Shown here: in pieces, positions 34,101 to 49,100 of the stretch
How the letters are laid out: the number at the start of each line of letters is the position of its first letter
Numbering within the stretch: the first letter of the stretch is position 1
Origin: Undaria pinnatifida
Taxonomy: Eukaryota; Sar; Phaeophyceae; Laminariales; Alariaceae
Reading direction: 5' to 3'
DNA: 64,000 bases
NCBI GenBank assembly: GCA_012845835.1
Contig: JABAKD010000027.1
Coordinates: 4,891,465 to 4,955,464 of the forward strand
Position numbers and translations under genes: made by a program
The notes under the pieces: model-generated
Database searches by the model: none
Seen by the model: the letters and a program-made list of their open reading frames with translations, nothing else
What the model was told of the DNA's origin: nothing

Positions 34101-37100
34101 GGGCCAGTATTGATGTTGAAAAAAACTAAGTACAAAAACAAAACTACGTTAGATCTGATTGGTCCAGACACGCAACATCATTAAAGAATCCAATTTCGGA
34201 GTAATTGAAATTTGAATTGAACGAAAAAAATGAAAAATCTTGAAATACCTGCTTGGGGGCAATTTAAATCCTAGTTGGGAGTTGTGGAAGGCGAACTCGA
34301 CGTGGCAGGTTCACGGCGGGACAACAGACCCGAGGTAACCTGACGCGATTTTTGGCCGCATCGACCACCACGACCGAGCCGACAAAACGCGAACCTCAGC
34401 GAGAGGCGACCGGAGTAAGAACCTCGCCCACGCCTACAGCCCATAGAACACCGTAACCCGGCGGTGGTGCCTCAAAAACTATTACGGCGGCCGCGATCCT
34501 AATTTTTCGACCAGCTCGCCTTGCCAAATCGTACGAAAACCGACCCAACGAGCCATGAGTATTCACTCAAGAGTTCGACAGCTTCATTGCCGTTGCTGCT
34601 CCGTGCGCGGCGTTTTGAGGTTCCATCCGCCCACCCAAGAGACACTGGGGGTGATGGCTTTCTAGCCTGGGCCGCCAAAATAAACGAAAGGCTGGCGGCG
34701 GCACGCGCGCGACGACGCAAGCCGTCGCTCTTGTCTACTCTCGTCAGTGTTCGTCAGCAGGGCGTTGTGTGACTTGCTGCGTTATTTCGATTTCCCACAA
34801 ATTTGAAGAACAATGCGCCCTTTCCTCGATAAGGATCTAGATCAGTTGTTTTCGCGAAATCAAATCCAACTTGGACCACATTTTCCTAATTGGATTCTTT
34901 AATCGTTAACACTGGCCCTTAACACTCAACAAGGGTTCTTAACACTCGGGATTTAATGGCATTCTTGCGAAGTGATTCGTACGACCACACTACCGAGTGA
35001 CCTAGTAGTTCTTGCAGTGTAGGGGGTAATCTCGTGCTGAGCATGTCTGTCCACTAAAATTGTAGTAAGACCCGCGGGGGTTCCAAGGTTCTGGGTGTGA
35101 TGTAATTCGCCTTGCATACTAATCTATGTTCTCACACCCGTCAAATACATCATATGGACAGATCGTTCGTCAACCGTGAAGCACGGGACCGGTTTTTGGT
35201 GTTCCGACGCTGCAGAGGAATGATGAAACTTTGCTACGACAGCAATGGATGCCATTTCAACAAGCCGTAGACAAATAGTTCAGATAAGTACACTGAACAA
35301 GTAACAATTTTATGCCAGGCAATTTGGAAGAGGTTTACACTCGCATTAAGTATCAAATAAACGCGCATCAAACCACATTTCTCCGGTAACTCGATCTGAT
35401 CGTTGGGCAGCAACTTCACTTTACGTCCCACCCCCCGCGGGGTCGTATTGAAGTTACCTACACTTCTACACAACAGCAGCGCAGCAGTACCGAATCGGTT
35501 TTCTTTCGGGATGCAATTATCGGATGATATAGGTCGTAGAGCACAGCAGTGTATGATGTGTTAATATACGAGTATCGGTATGCTCAGAATGTTTGTTTAG
35601 TTTGTTCAGGATATGGGAATCGTTCGCATGGTTCCATAGTGTAGAGGAACTCTGATAAACAGGTTCTACGAGTAGTTCACCCGGGGTTTTTGCTTGGGTC
35701 GTATCCAACCCCTGGGGTTTCAGGCTCCATGGTATCTCGGGTCTGTTTTAGATATTTGAGCTGTGATCAACCGACGGTGCATCGTTCCCTCGCTCTCCCT
35801 CCCCTCTTCACACTAGCGTTTCCTCTGTGAAGTCGCTGATTACAAACACAGCCCGTGCTGTGCCAGTCCGGTAACGTCAACTAAAGTGCTACCCCTGCTG
35901 GTATTTGGTTTGACGTAACTCAGCAGATCCACAAGCGGCACAGAAACCCACAACATTGTATGTTATGATTGCCAACGGACCAGCACGGCAGTGCGATCGC
36001 ACACGTGAAGGAGATACAGAGCGAGCCTCTGCTGCTTCAGTACTGTGGCGGTCGTGGTTGCTCTTTGTGCAAGCGAACCAGTTTCAGCAGCTCTTCCGCA
36101 ACCACAGACGTTGAAAGCGACATTTTCTCGACCGAGTTTGCAATCCAATGGCCCGAACTGTTTGCCCGATGATGCGTGCTGCGATAGGGGTAGCATCCTA
36201 TTTTTTGTGAAGCTCCTCGCTTGTGGACACCCAAAGATCGATTTAAAAAAAACAAATGAAAAGCAATCAAATGCACAATTCAATGGTCTAGGCTTGTGTA
36301 GCAACGATTAATATGGAAAAAAACAAAAACGATTTTCCAACGACATTGGGTAGCACGAACCCTGTTAACCAGGAACATGTTGACCAGACAACAAAGTACT
36401 ACTCCTATCGTAGCACGCGTCCGATGCCCATGTCATGCCAAGGAATCTTCATTAGCGTTACCTTTTGCCCTTTGCGGCGGCAAAACCTCGCGAGCCTCAT
36501 ATATTCATAGTCGTCTCACTCACCGGAGCCAGAGTTGTTGAAGTTGCAGCGTCTGGGTGCCTCGCCATGCCGCCGCCGACGGCGGTCACTCCTGCCAAGA
36601 GCAAGAAAGCGCACAGACGACGACGATCGCTGCTGGTTACCCAGCCGTGCTATAGGTCTGACAGCGCCAATCAAATGCGTGGTAGAGAGGATCTTGCCAA
36701 GATGCCAACCCCCAATCTCACGCGCAGCACCGGGCCCTACCGTTTGTACTTTAGTAGGTCTACACTGTTATCTGACGCGATCGACATTACGCGCCGACGA
36801 TCGTCTCTCACGTTGGTCATCGGCAGCAACTCTGCGTCGGGAACAGACACAAAGTACGTCACGGAGGCAAGATCGTTGCCTTGAAAAATCACCCTGAGCG
36901 ATGACCAAGCGCGACGAAAACTCCTAGGGCAGGAAATAATTATGAATCGCAAATCACCTCGGGACTCCTTTATGGAGGCAGAAGGGACCCCCTGCTCGAG
37001 CGCCACCCTGCGCACCACGCGCGCCAACGCCTCCGCGATATCTTGGCGGATCGCTGCGACATGTGCACGTGCAGACAAGCCAACTAAAAAGTGCGGAAGA

Positions 37101-40100
37101 TGATCTTCGACCAATATTACCACCGCGGCTTGTCAACAGTTATGGTGTTTTCGCGGAAAGAAACATTATTTGAGCTGTTTTTTTGGATTGCAATTTCTGC
37201 AAGAACTGGGCGGCAGTCAGGAGGGGTTTCCTTTCTTGAGCGAGTGTTGACTATTAGCATCCCGTTCGTACCCCTGAATGTAGTGCATCCTCGACGAGTT
37301 TACACCAACATAACCAGAGCAACTAAGTATGCAATCATGTGAACAGCGCACGGGGCGAGCAAGCGAATGGAAGAGTGGCCTAGAGAGCACGGCGGAAAAT
37401 GTCAATGTAGATGTCATAGTGCAAGCGAACAATCCACAGTGATGAACAGATACCACAACGTGTGGGTCGGCGGGGGCGCACTGGCGAGAAATTAGCTTCG
37501 TGAAGACCGAAGAAGCTCGGAGAAGAAACGAGTTGCGTTGTCAGGTAGGTATGATTCGTACATCAATCACTCGTCTGATGGGACTTTGCTGAGGTGCTCC
37601 GCGGAGTGGGATCTGTGGGGGAGCTCACAATGCAAAGTTGGAAGTAATCATCATAGCCAATACAACATGTACCCATGTATGTTCAAAGATATTACAGCGA
37701 TACTGCAACACGTACGTGCTGCCGCAAGTGGTTAGTATCACGTATGCAACCTGTACTCCGTATTTCAATTAGTCGATGCTACTTCGCAAACATGTAGACA
37801 ACACTACTAGAGTAGGTGATTCCTTCTAGCAACCTTGAACTTCTGTTCCATGCGTGTTTCCTGTTCATATCGACATACACAACCTCCACAGTGACACACG
37901 CAACCATCATAGACGGACTATAAACTCCATCTCAACCAGTATCAAGTGCGATATACAGCACTGCTACATTGATAATTCAGACAACTGCATCTGTAGACTG
38001 CTTGTGTTACATAGCAGCCGTGATGTGTTACTTCCCCAGCCACGATACCTGACCGTTAGACGTAGCCACTTACCCATCGACGTGAAAACCACGGACGGCG
38101 ACGCCAGAACGACATAGATCAGGGACTCCTCCCGACCCCCATGGAGCACGAGGCGGCGTCCCCCCGCCTGGCAATGCTCGCCACCACCTTCAAACGGCGC
38201 CACCTCAGCCCCTGCATCCACCAAACCGTCCCCAATTGCTCGGCCTCCCTCCAACAGAATGCACGCCGCGCTCGACGAGAACAGCGACCGGGCGAGCTGA
38301 CCCAGATCAGGCACAAGGATGGAGCGGTTTCAACGGCCGCACGCAAGCATATCATGCAGTTTGTAAATACTAATACAGGGCGGCAAATGGACACCTCCAT
38401 ATGCACCTCGAGGAAGCGAATCTGCACAGATATTTATACGCGCCAACGGCTACTGGTTACGTATTATGTGTTATGGCGGCATCATCCGCATTAGTCATGT
38501 CGACGTTCTCGGAAAGTACGCAGGATGCGCACTGACTATCGAGCTTCTGCAAGAAGAGACACCAGATATGTACGCTGTGTGCCCCGACACTCTTGTTGGC
38601 GTTTCCTCATCCTGCCGAAACTGTACCTCGATGCTTCATGCCGACGGCTTTCGCTGCTACGTTACCATTGATCTTGACACTAGAGATGAAGATCGGGATA
38701 GCTTCGGAACGGTGGGATGTCGTTGCAGAGAACCACGAACCACTGTCCCATGACTAAAAAAAAGCCGGGATAAGTTGTGGTTGCTGACCCAACAAGCAAA
38801 GCAGTACGATGGTGCAAATAAACAGATGCACGGAGCTAGCCTCTGCTGCAAACGTAGCGGTTGTGGTTGCCACTTATGTAATGTGAAGCCGTTACAATTA
38901 CCGACGGTGAAAGCATTCCTGCCCTTTCTCTCTAGGTTCAGCAATCGCAATACCCGAATCGTTTGCCCGATGCCCTGTTCATGACACTTCAAATACTTTA
39001 CCAAGTACCAGGTACTCATGTCTGCGGTACCCATTCGCGAATTTATCTCGGAATCGTGTCACTCACAGGCGCCAGAGCTTCCGGGGTCCAAACGCCTAGG
39101 CGTTCTGCTGACCCGCCCCCGACGCCCGGCCCGACCACCAGCGCGTCCACGACAGCGCTCCTTCCTGCCAAGAGCAACACCGAGTGCAGGCACAGATGTT
39201 CGCTGCTGGTCACCGAGCTGTGCATTGGGTCTGACAGCGCCAGTCGAACCCGTGGTAGGTAGTACCTTGCTGAGATGACGATCCCCAATCCCACGCGCAG
39301 CACCGGACCCTGTCAATTGTACTCGCTCTAAGTCGTTTCATGACGTGATCGACACTACGCGCCGCCGAGTGTCACTCGCGGTGCAGTCACCGGCGGCAAC
39401 CTTTCTGCGTCGGGAACAAAGCCACAAACCTACGTCACGGAAGCAATACCGTTGCCGTTGAGGAATCATCTTGAGCGATCACGAAGTGTAACGAAATTCC
39501 CCACGGTCGACAAAAGCCCCGAATCGCAAATCACCTCGTGAATACTCTATGGCGGCAGAAGGGACCGCCTGCTGGAGCGCCTTCCTGAGCGCCACTCGCG
39601 CCAGCGACTCTGCGACACCTTGGGGGATCGCTGCGACATGTGCACGTGCAGACAAGCCGACAAAAAAGTGTGGAAAACGATGTTTGACCAATACGACCAC
39701 CCCAGCTGATCAATAGTAATGTCGTTTTCGCGAAAAGGGGCCATAACCGCCAATGTTCGAGTATTTGAGCTGTTTTGTCAGGATTGAGCTGTCTGCTAGA
39801 ACTGGGCGGCAGTCAGGAGGTGTTTCCCTTGTTGAGCGAGTGCAGAATGTTGGCGTCCTGTTTGTTTTGGGGAGCACCCTCGAGTAGTAGTGCATCGTCG
39901 ACGAGTGTACACCAAGATATTGCAGATAAGCATATGTAATCATGTCAACAGCGCACAGGGCGAGCAATTGAATGCAAAAGCGGAGCACACGGGAAGCTGT
40001 CATTGTAGCTATAATAACGCAAGCGAACATGCCGCAATGATGAACAGATACCAGGCACATGTTTGAAGATCGGCGGCTGCGCGCTGGGGAGCAATTTGTC

Positions 40101-43100
40101 ACAGAAAGAGACCATCTCCAGAGATCCTACTGATCTACTACATAAAATACGTGATATCCCGATTGGTTGAGGCACGTATGCCAACTGAACTTCGCACTTC
40201 AAATGGTCGATACTCCGTACGCAAAAAGTACGTGTGTACGAGCTGGGCCAGCCAAGGCTCTATCAAGACAGGAGATTGGCCACGCACTGACCAACTTTAC
40301 GCAGCTGGTGGACATGAATGTTTGACATGGCATTGTTTATGCACCAACCGAAATGTTTCTTTCCGAACTTTTTTTTTCATAGAGAAGACAGCATGTACGA
40401 ATTTGAGAAGACGGGGATTGGCAAGGAGTTTTTTTTCGGCTCGGCCTCAGTATGGGATTCTCGAACCTTTAAATTTCTGGGTCAAATCGCTTCGTTCGAG
40501 CGCTGTCTTTCGTGGGGCGGCTCCAACGCCCCTCGCCCTGCCTTATATGTTATGTACCTGGCCTCGAACGCGTACGGGGGTTAATAAAGACGAGCTAGAC
40601 GTTACGACTGTTTTGTATTTTTAACGGTAATGTCGAGCTATTAATTGGATCTTGATGTATGGAGAGGTTCACAAAATAAAACTTGGGAAGGAATTTTCAA
40701 ATTGGCGTCATATGTTGTCCCAAAACACAGGATTTTTACAGTAAACAAAATACCATGGTAGTGCGGTAGGTATCAGAGTAGTGCCTTTATTTATTGGATT
40801 TCGGTAGGTACGTACGTACATGGTTGAGCGCACGCATGACTATAACGAGGAGGTAGTGATTGCGATTACTGCGCCAGAGAAAACCACAAAGCAGCAGTAC
40901 AAGTGTCTGCATCCCCGGCCTCGAGGGTGGTATGATACGAGTTCGGGCACATCGACATAGTTTGTACTCGTGTAAGTAATACATGTACGAGTAAGAGCAC
41001 ACACTGGTGCTCTATTTTGCACACGCTTTTTGTCTGACTTATGGCATGGGGAGGCTGTACCAAAAAACAGGGAATAACTTTTCGACATAAAAAACAAGGG
41101 CAAAATTCGTCCCTGCTGTTAAGCTGCGCCATGCGAAGGTCGTACTAGTAGACGGTATCCACGGAAAGAACCAGTGGCGTGCATTAGTCCCGGTATGGCA
41201 TCGGCGGGGGGTTATTTCCCCCAAGGCTTGGGAGCAGTGCAGGCGGTGTGGAGGGCGTGCTTTGTTGCTGTGGTGCCTGTCTTCGTTACGGCTGTTTTGG
41301 TCGTTTGCCGGTCAACTGGAAGCGGTCGTGTTGGTACGTGACTGACAATGGATTTTGTGTTGCTTCCTCCTTGACGTGGTCCTTGCTGCTGATTACTGAT
41401 TGATAATATCTTGTGAAGTGGCTTTATTACTGCTGCTATAATACGATACCCAAGGGAGTTGAACCGATATAATCCCCGGCCTCGAGGGTGGTATGATACG
41501 AGTTCGGGCACATCGACATATATATACGAGTTTGTACTCGTGCAAGTAATACATGTACAAGTAAAAGCACACACTGATGCTCTATTACGCACACGATTTT
41601 CGTCTGACTTATGGCATGGGGAGGTTGTACCAAAAAACAGGGCATAACTTTTCGACATAAAAAACAAGGGCAAAAGTCGTTCCTGTTGTCAAGCTGCGCC
41701 ATGCGAAGGTCGTAGTAGTAGATCGTTTCCACGGAAGGAACCAATGGCATGCATTCGTCCCGGCATGGAATCGGTGGGTAGTTTGTTTCCCCACGACTCT
41801 TTGGAATAGTATAGGCGACGTGGAAGGCGTGCGTTGTTGCTGTGGCGCCTGTCTCCGTTGCTGCTGCTTTGGTCGTTTGCCGGTCAACTGGAAGCGGTCG
41901 TGTTGGTACGTAACTGACAATGGATTCTGTGCTGCGTCCTTCTTGGCGTGCTCCTTGCTGCTCACTGATTGACAATTTTTGGACAATTTCTTGTGTCGTG
42001 GCTTTGTTACTGCTGCTATAATACGATACCCAAGCAAGTTGAACCGATCTCGGACTCGACCTGGACTGAATTAGGCAATTGGTCCATGTTCAACTTCTCT
42101 AATTACAGGCCAGTATGAGATGATAGTCACTAAACTTGCTGAACTTTTTAGTGAGTGATGGTTTCCTCTTTCCACGAACCTCAGCCGACGCGGTCAGTCG
42201 AGTACCCGGAGGATGGGTTACACTGTACGGGGCGGTATCGAGGCGGGGGTCAAATGAAATGTCAGCGTACCGGGGTTGGGGCATAAGAATAAAAGTCGGC
42301 AGTGCCAGTTGCCCGATTTCATTCTAGTTGCAAGTACCTTGAAATATTTTTGAACCGGGGGTTGGACCCTACTCTGTGGTGCTGGTGTTGTATACGAACC
42401 TCAGCTAGGGATTCCACACCGTGCGGTGTGGTGTCGACCCGGGAGAAGTCGGTTTTCGTCCCCGGTTTGTTGGAGTTGATGGGGTAAGGAAGGATCCCTG
42501 GAACGGGGATGGAGCCCTATCCCCATCGGGTGCGTCGGAACGCTCCCCCACCATTGGCCGGCCTATATCATCTCCGGGTGGCTCTGACTCTACGATTTGC
42601 ACAGCCAATCAACGATAAACCAATGTGAATACATGGTTTTCACACCATGCGAGGCTGTGTCGACATGGGAGAAATCGGTTATCGTCCCCGGTCTGTCAGG
42701 ATTCCTGAAACGGGCGTGGGACGCTATCCTCCCGTGGTGGCGCTGCCCTTACGTCCGAGCCCCAGCCAATCAACGGTAAGCCAATATGGTTGGGGTTCCA
42801 CGCCGTGCGGATCGGTACCGACCCGGGAGATCATCGTTATCGTTCTCACGTTTATGTAGCTGTAGAAATTCGAAGGATTTATAAACCAGCGATGCGACCC
42901 TATCTCCCCCGTGTGCGACGGAAGTGCCCCCCATTGATGGGCCTAGGACGGCGCTGTGGAGCTCGAATCAATCAGCGATTAGTCAACAGGATGGGGGTTT
43001 CCTAACCGTGCAGGGCGGTGTCGAACCGAGAAAACTCGGTTTTCTTCCCCGGTTGGTCGAAGTTTTAGAGACATGGAACGACCTCTGGACCGGGGGGGGA

Positions 43101-46100
43101 CCCCATCCTCCCGAGGTGGAGCTGGCTCAACATGAAAACCCCAGCCAATCAGAGATCGGCCGGTGGGGTTGAGATTTCCACACCGTGCGGGGAGGTATTA
43201 ATCCGCATGATATCCGTGGTCATCCCCGGATTGTCGGAGTTGTAAGTGTCTGGATGGATTCCGATCCCGGGATGTGACCCTGTCGTGCTCGGGTGACGCT
43301 TCCTCTGTGTATGAATCCCGGCTAATGAGCGATCAGACAAGAATATTTTTTTTCCCGTCTAAAATAATCTCGAAATTCTTGACTGTCAAAATCGTAAGCG
43401 CTGTCGTCGCGTACTGTATCTACAAGAAGTGAGAGATCTAAAGCTAGCAACAAGCGGCACCATTGCAATAGCATTCGAGGAGTTGAATGACGAAGGCAGC
43501 GACACCCGTGTTTCGCGCCTGGAACACCGTCCGCACGTCTCTCCACGATCAGACTACAAACAGACAGTCGATCTGCGAGGCTCGGATCTAGATTATTCTA
43601 TTATGCATGGTATATTTCAGAAGCTGGCCCAGTGAGCGCCCCTCGGAGGCTACGAAGGGAACACGCAGCAGACATGGCCAGTCACCTTGCTGGCCCCGGA
43701 TACTTGATTGAATAAAAACATCATAAGAAACGCACTTGACACCTTTGTTCCCAGACTAAAGGGTCAGTCGGCGTGTGCTCGGATTTACCCGATCGAAATC
43801 TGATGAAGGTCGGAATCGGACTCACTTAAGAAACGGTAGCAAGTAGTCCATTGTTAGTCTTATGTCGAACACTTGGCATTACCTTACATACTGCACGCGT
43901 AGACTATGTTTGTGCGTGTGGTAACTTTTTTTACTCCATCAAATAATGAATCGATCAATTCGAAGTGCTGCCCGCCGTGCCCATCTCTACCCGAAGCATG
44001 GGGGCGCATGCCCTTGTATGACCGAAAATGCAACCCTAAACAATGGAAACGCAATTGAACATCATCTGATAAATTAATATAAATACACAGGGAAAAAATA
44101 GTGTGCACGGGCGTCACTAATGCGGTGTTAAACTTCCAGAACCGAAACCGCAAAATTGAGCGATCCACCGCAGTATATACCTACTTCTCGATGCGTATGA
44201 GTTAAGCAAGGATACTTGTTTAGGTCTATCTCGTGATGGGCGGCGCATTGGGCGTTCAAACTCATTTTCATCTTCTCTTCGTGTTCCCAGTAGCGTATCT
44301 TCCAAGTTTGGCCTTGATCGGGAACGACGATTTCTGGAGCTGGCATACCTGGTAGGATAGTACGGTCTAATCGTCGGCTAAAATCGAAACAAAATAACGG
44401 TGTTGTACCTTATGAGTGTTTATGGTTATGTCGGCGAGCTCGAGTGGAATTTTCAAAAGTGCCGGCACCAGTTTATTTTGGGGGTATACACTCTAACTTG
44501 CGAAGGTCCTTCAAATTTTCATTGCCCAACTCGCCGTGTTTCACGATATACCTGCCCATGATTAAATGCGCGTTTTATGTTTGATCCAGCTCGTGGTTCA
44601 ACAGGTTGTTGCATGTGCAGATGCGTAGCCAACATAAGACTAGGTGTTTCCGTCTTCCTACCTTGAACGTCTGTTCCAATACTATTTCCTGTTTCATATC
44701 GACCTACACGACTTCTACAATGACACACGAAACCGTCATTGACCGACCATAAAATCCATATCGACCAATACACAGCGCTATATTCAGCACTGCTACATTG
44801 ATAATTTAGATAACTACATCTGTAGGCTGCTTGTGTTGTATAACAACCGCGGTATGCTCTGTTTCCAGCCACGATACCTACAGATCCCACACCGTTAGAA
44901 TTGGCCACTTACCCATCGACGTGAAAACCACGGACGGCGATGCCAGGACGACAACTATCAGGGACTCCTCCCGACCTGCATGGAGCACGAGGCAGCGCCC
45001 CGCCCCCTGGGGGTGCGCACCACTATCTTCAAACGGCGTTTTCTCAGCCCCTGCGACCACCACACCGTCCCCAATTTCTCGGTCCCCGTCCGCGAGGGTA
45101 CGCGCCGCGCTCGACGAGAGCAGCGACCGGGCGAGCTGCCCAAGATCAGGCACAAAGACGGAGCGGTCTCAACGGCTGCACGCAAGCATGTCATGCAGTT
45201 TGCACGTGTCAATAAAGGGCGGTAAATGCACACTTCCATGTGCACGTCGAGGAAGTGAATCCGCACAGATACGTATACCCACCAGCGGCTACTGATTACG
45301 TATCACGTGTTACTGCTGCGTCATCCACAATAGTCCTGTCCATGTTCTCGGAAAGTACGCAGGAAGCGCATTGACTATCGGGCTTCCGCAAGAAATGACC
45401 CCAGGTATGTAAATTGTGTGCCGAAACACTCCTCTAGGCTATACCCCATCCTGCCGAAATTGTGCCTGGATTCTTCATGCCGATGGTTTTCGATGCTACG
45501 CTACCATTGAATTTGACTCTGGAATCGAAGATCGGGATAGCTTCCATACGGTGGGATGTCGTTGCAGAGAACCACGAATCACTGCCCCACGACGAAAACA
45601 AAGCCGGGATAACTTGTGGTTGCTGGCCCGCCGGGAAAAGCAGTCCGATGGTGCAAGCGAGCAGAAGCACGGAGCTAGCCTCTGCCGCAACAGTAGCGGT
45701 CGTGGTTGCTACTTATGCATTGTAGAGACGCTACAATTAACGACGGTGACAGCATTCCTGCCTTTCTCTCCAGCTTCAGCAATCGCAACACCCGAATCGT
45801 TTGCCCGATGCCCTTGTCACAAGGCAACTAAAAACCTTTGCCAAATACCAGGCACCCATGTCTGCGGTACCCGTTCGCGAGCCTTATATTGGAATAGTGT
45901 CACTCACAGGCGTCAGAGCTTCCAAGGTCCAAACGCCTAGGCGCCCCGCAAAACCGTCCCCGACGCCCTGTCTGATCACCAGCTCGTCCACTACAGCGGC
46001 CCTCCCTGCCAAGAGCAAAACCGGGTGCAGACACACACGATCTCTGTTGGTTACCGAGCCATGCATTGGGTCTGACAGCGAAATGCGAACCCGTGATAGA

Positions 46101-49100
46101 TCGTACCTTGCCGAGATGGCGACCCCCAATCCCACACGCAGCACCAGACACCAGACCCTGCTAATGTACTCGCTCTAAGGCGTTTCATGACGTGATCGAC
46201 ACTACGCGCCGACGAGTGTGGCTCGCGATGTGGTCGCTGGCAGCAACTTTTCTGCTTCGGAAGCAAAGCCACAAAACTACGTCACGGAAGCAATACCGTT
46301 GCCATGGAGGAACCATCCTGAGCGATCACGAAGTGTGACGAAAACCCCCACGTCCCGAATCGCAAGTCACCTCGGTACTCCTCTATGGTGGCAGAAGGGA
46401 CCGCCCGCTGAAGTGCCGTCCTGAGCATCAAGCACGCCAACGCCTTTGCGACATCTTGGGGTATCGCTGGGACATGTGCACGTGAAGATAAGAGGACGAA
46501 AAGGGCGGGAGACGAATTTTGATCAATATGACCACCGCTGCCGGTCAATAGTTATTTCGTTTTCGCGAAAAGGAAACATAGCCGCCAATGATCGAGTAGT
46601 TGCGCCGTTTGTTAATATTGAGCTGTCTGGTAGAACTGGGCGGCAGTCAGGAGGTGTTTCCCTTGTTGGGCGAGTGCAGAGTGTTGGCGTTCTGTTTGCT
46701 TTGGTGAGTACCCGCGAGCAATAGTGCATCCTCGACGAGTGTATACCAATATAAGCAAAGCAATGCATGTAATCATGTGAACAGCGCACAGGGAGAGCAA
46801 GCGAATACAAGAGCGATCTACAGAGCACATGGGAAGCTGTCAATGTGGCAGTAATAACGCAAGCGAACAAGCGGCAATGACGAACAGGTACCAGGCACAG
46901 GTTTGAGGATCGGCGTCGGTGCGCTGGGGAGCAAATGGTTTCAGAAAGAAGACCAAAGAAGGCCAGAGAAGAAAGGAGACGCCATATGTTGAATAGATGA
47001 TCAGTACATTAGTTGCGGGTTGAATGAGACAGGTGATTGAGGCAATCGGAGGAGTGAGCTCTTCTGAGGAGCTCGAAAATACGAAGTTGGATGTAAACAT
47101 GGAACCCAACCTCATCTTGTATCCACGTATCTTCAAATATCCTACTGACCTACTACAAAAAATACGTGCTACCTCAATTGGTCGGTATCACGTATGCCAA
47201 CTGAACAACGAACTTCAATTGATGGATAGTACGTACACAATTAAGTACGTGTGTACGAGCTGGGCCAGGCAAGACTCCGTCAAAGCGTGAAATCGGCCAC
47301 CCACCGACCAATTTTACCCAGCTGGACACGACGAAATCACACGGCGTGGTCCGTGCACCAAACGAAACGTTTCGTTCGAGGCCTTTGTTTATCGAGAGAA
47401 ATGTATGCGACCAAATGCAGCTCTAAACAACGGAAAGGCGATAAAAAACTCATCTCTGAAAGTAAAACCAAATAGCCAGGAAACAAATAACTTTGTACGG
47501 GCGTCACGAATGCGGTGTTCAACTTTTAGAATGAAATCGCAAAAATGAGCGGTGCATCGTAGTGTATACATTTTCCTCGTTGCACATGATTTAAGCAAGG
47601 ATACCTGTTTTGGTCATATCCCGTGAAGGGCGAATAATTGGGCAACCAACCGATGTCGATCTTCTTCTCGTGTCCACAGTAACATCACCACCAAGTTTCG
47701 TCTTAATCACAAAGACGATTTCTGGATCTGCCATGGGATTTAACGGTCTAAGCGTCGACAAAATGGAAAACAAAATATGGTGCTCTGTTGCTTGAGTATT
47801 TACGGATATGTCGGCGGCACCAAGTGTAATTCTCAATAATGTCTTCACTTTGGAATTTTGGGACAACCACTAAGGTGCCAGGGCCCTTTTAATTTTTAAT
47901 GTCTCAACTCGAGGTGGTTCACAAGATACAACTCCATGATCAATTGTGCGTTTTATGGTTGGCCCGGCTCGTGGTTCAACAGGGTGTCGGATGTGCAAAT
48001 ACGTAGCCAACCTTAGAGTAGGTTCTTCCTTCTTCCTACCTTGAACTTCTGTTTCATGCGTATTTCCTGTTTTATACCGACCTACATAACCTCCGCAGTT
48101 GCACACACTGCCGTCGTTGACGGACTATCAAACTCATCTCGACCAATAAGCAGTGCGGTGCTCGGTACTGCTGCATTGATAATTTGGATAACTGCATCAG
48201 TAGATTGCTTGTATAGTATGGCAGCCGTAGAATGTTGCTTTCCCTCGCCACGATACCTACAGATCCAACATCGTTGGGCCTAGCTACTTACCCATCGACG
48301 TGAAAAACACGGACGGCGATTCCAGAACAACATGGATGAGGGACTCCTCCCGACCCGCACGGACCACGAGCCGGCGCCCCCCCGGCTGGGAAAGGTTGCC
48401 ACCATATTCAAAAGGCACCACCTCAGTCCCTGCGTCCACAATGTCCCCAATCAAGCACCCCACCTCCGCGATGATACTCAGCGCGCTCGAAGAGAGCAGC
48501 GACCGGGCGAGCTGTCCAACATCAGGTACAAAGACGGAGCGATTTCAGCGATCGCACGTGAGCATGTCATGCAGTTTGCACGTGTCAATGCAAGGCGGAA
48601 AATGGACACCTTCACGTGCGCGTCGAGGAGGCGAACCTGGACAGATATTTTTACCGACCCATAACTTTTAACCACGAATCACGTGTTATTGCGGCATCAT
48701 CCACAATAATCCTGTCAACGTTCTCGGAAAGTGCGGAGGACGCGCAATGGTTATCAGGCTTCCGCGAGAAATGGCACCAGGTATGTATGCTGTGTGCCCA
48801 AACACTCTTCTAGGCGCTTTCTCATTCTACCGTCTTTTTGCCTGGGTTCTTCACGCCGATGGTTTTCGATGCTACGCTACCATTGAATTTGGTACTAGAA
48901 TCGGAGGCCGCGATAGCTTCGGCACGGTGGGATGTTGCAGAAAACCACGAATCACTGCCCCACGACTAAACCAAGGCAGGAATAACTTGTGGTTGCCGAC
49001 CCACCAATCAGGGCAGTCCGATGGTGCAAACGAAAAAAGGCGCGGAGCTAGCCTCTGTTGCAAACGTAACGGTCGTGGTTGCTACTTATGCATTGTAGAG

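Larger units (their letters stand above)
40400..44010. mobile_element. ~3.6-kb insertion that splits one array unit
   Basis: The array text breaks after CATAGAGAAGACAGCATG and resumes at GACCGAAAATGCAACCC, which are contiguous in the other units. The insert is composite: a tandem duplication (40.9-42.05 kb), the ~200-bp repeats (42.34-43.33 kb) and an open plus-strand stretch (43429-43635). I find no transposase or target duplication that I trust. Confidence 0.5.

Noticed and set aside
36737-37123. 128-codon minus-strand open frame
   Set aside because: Contains exon i (36958-37053) but reads through its donor into intron sequence that is stopped or shifted in the other units.
40318-40584. 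Plus-strand open frame of 88 codons at the insertion edge
   Set aside because: Crosses the array/insertion boundary, so it cannot be an ancestral gene; no domain recognised.
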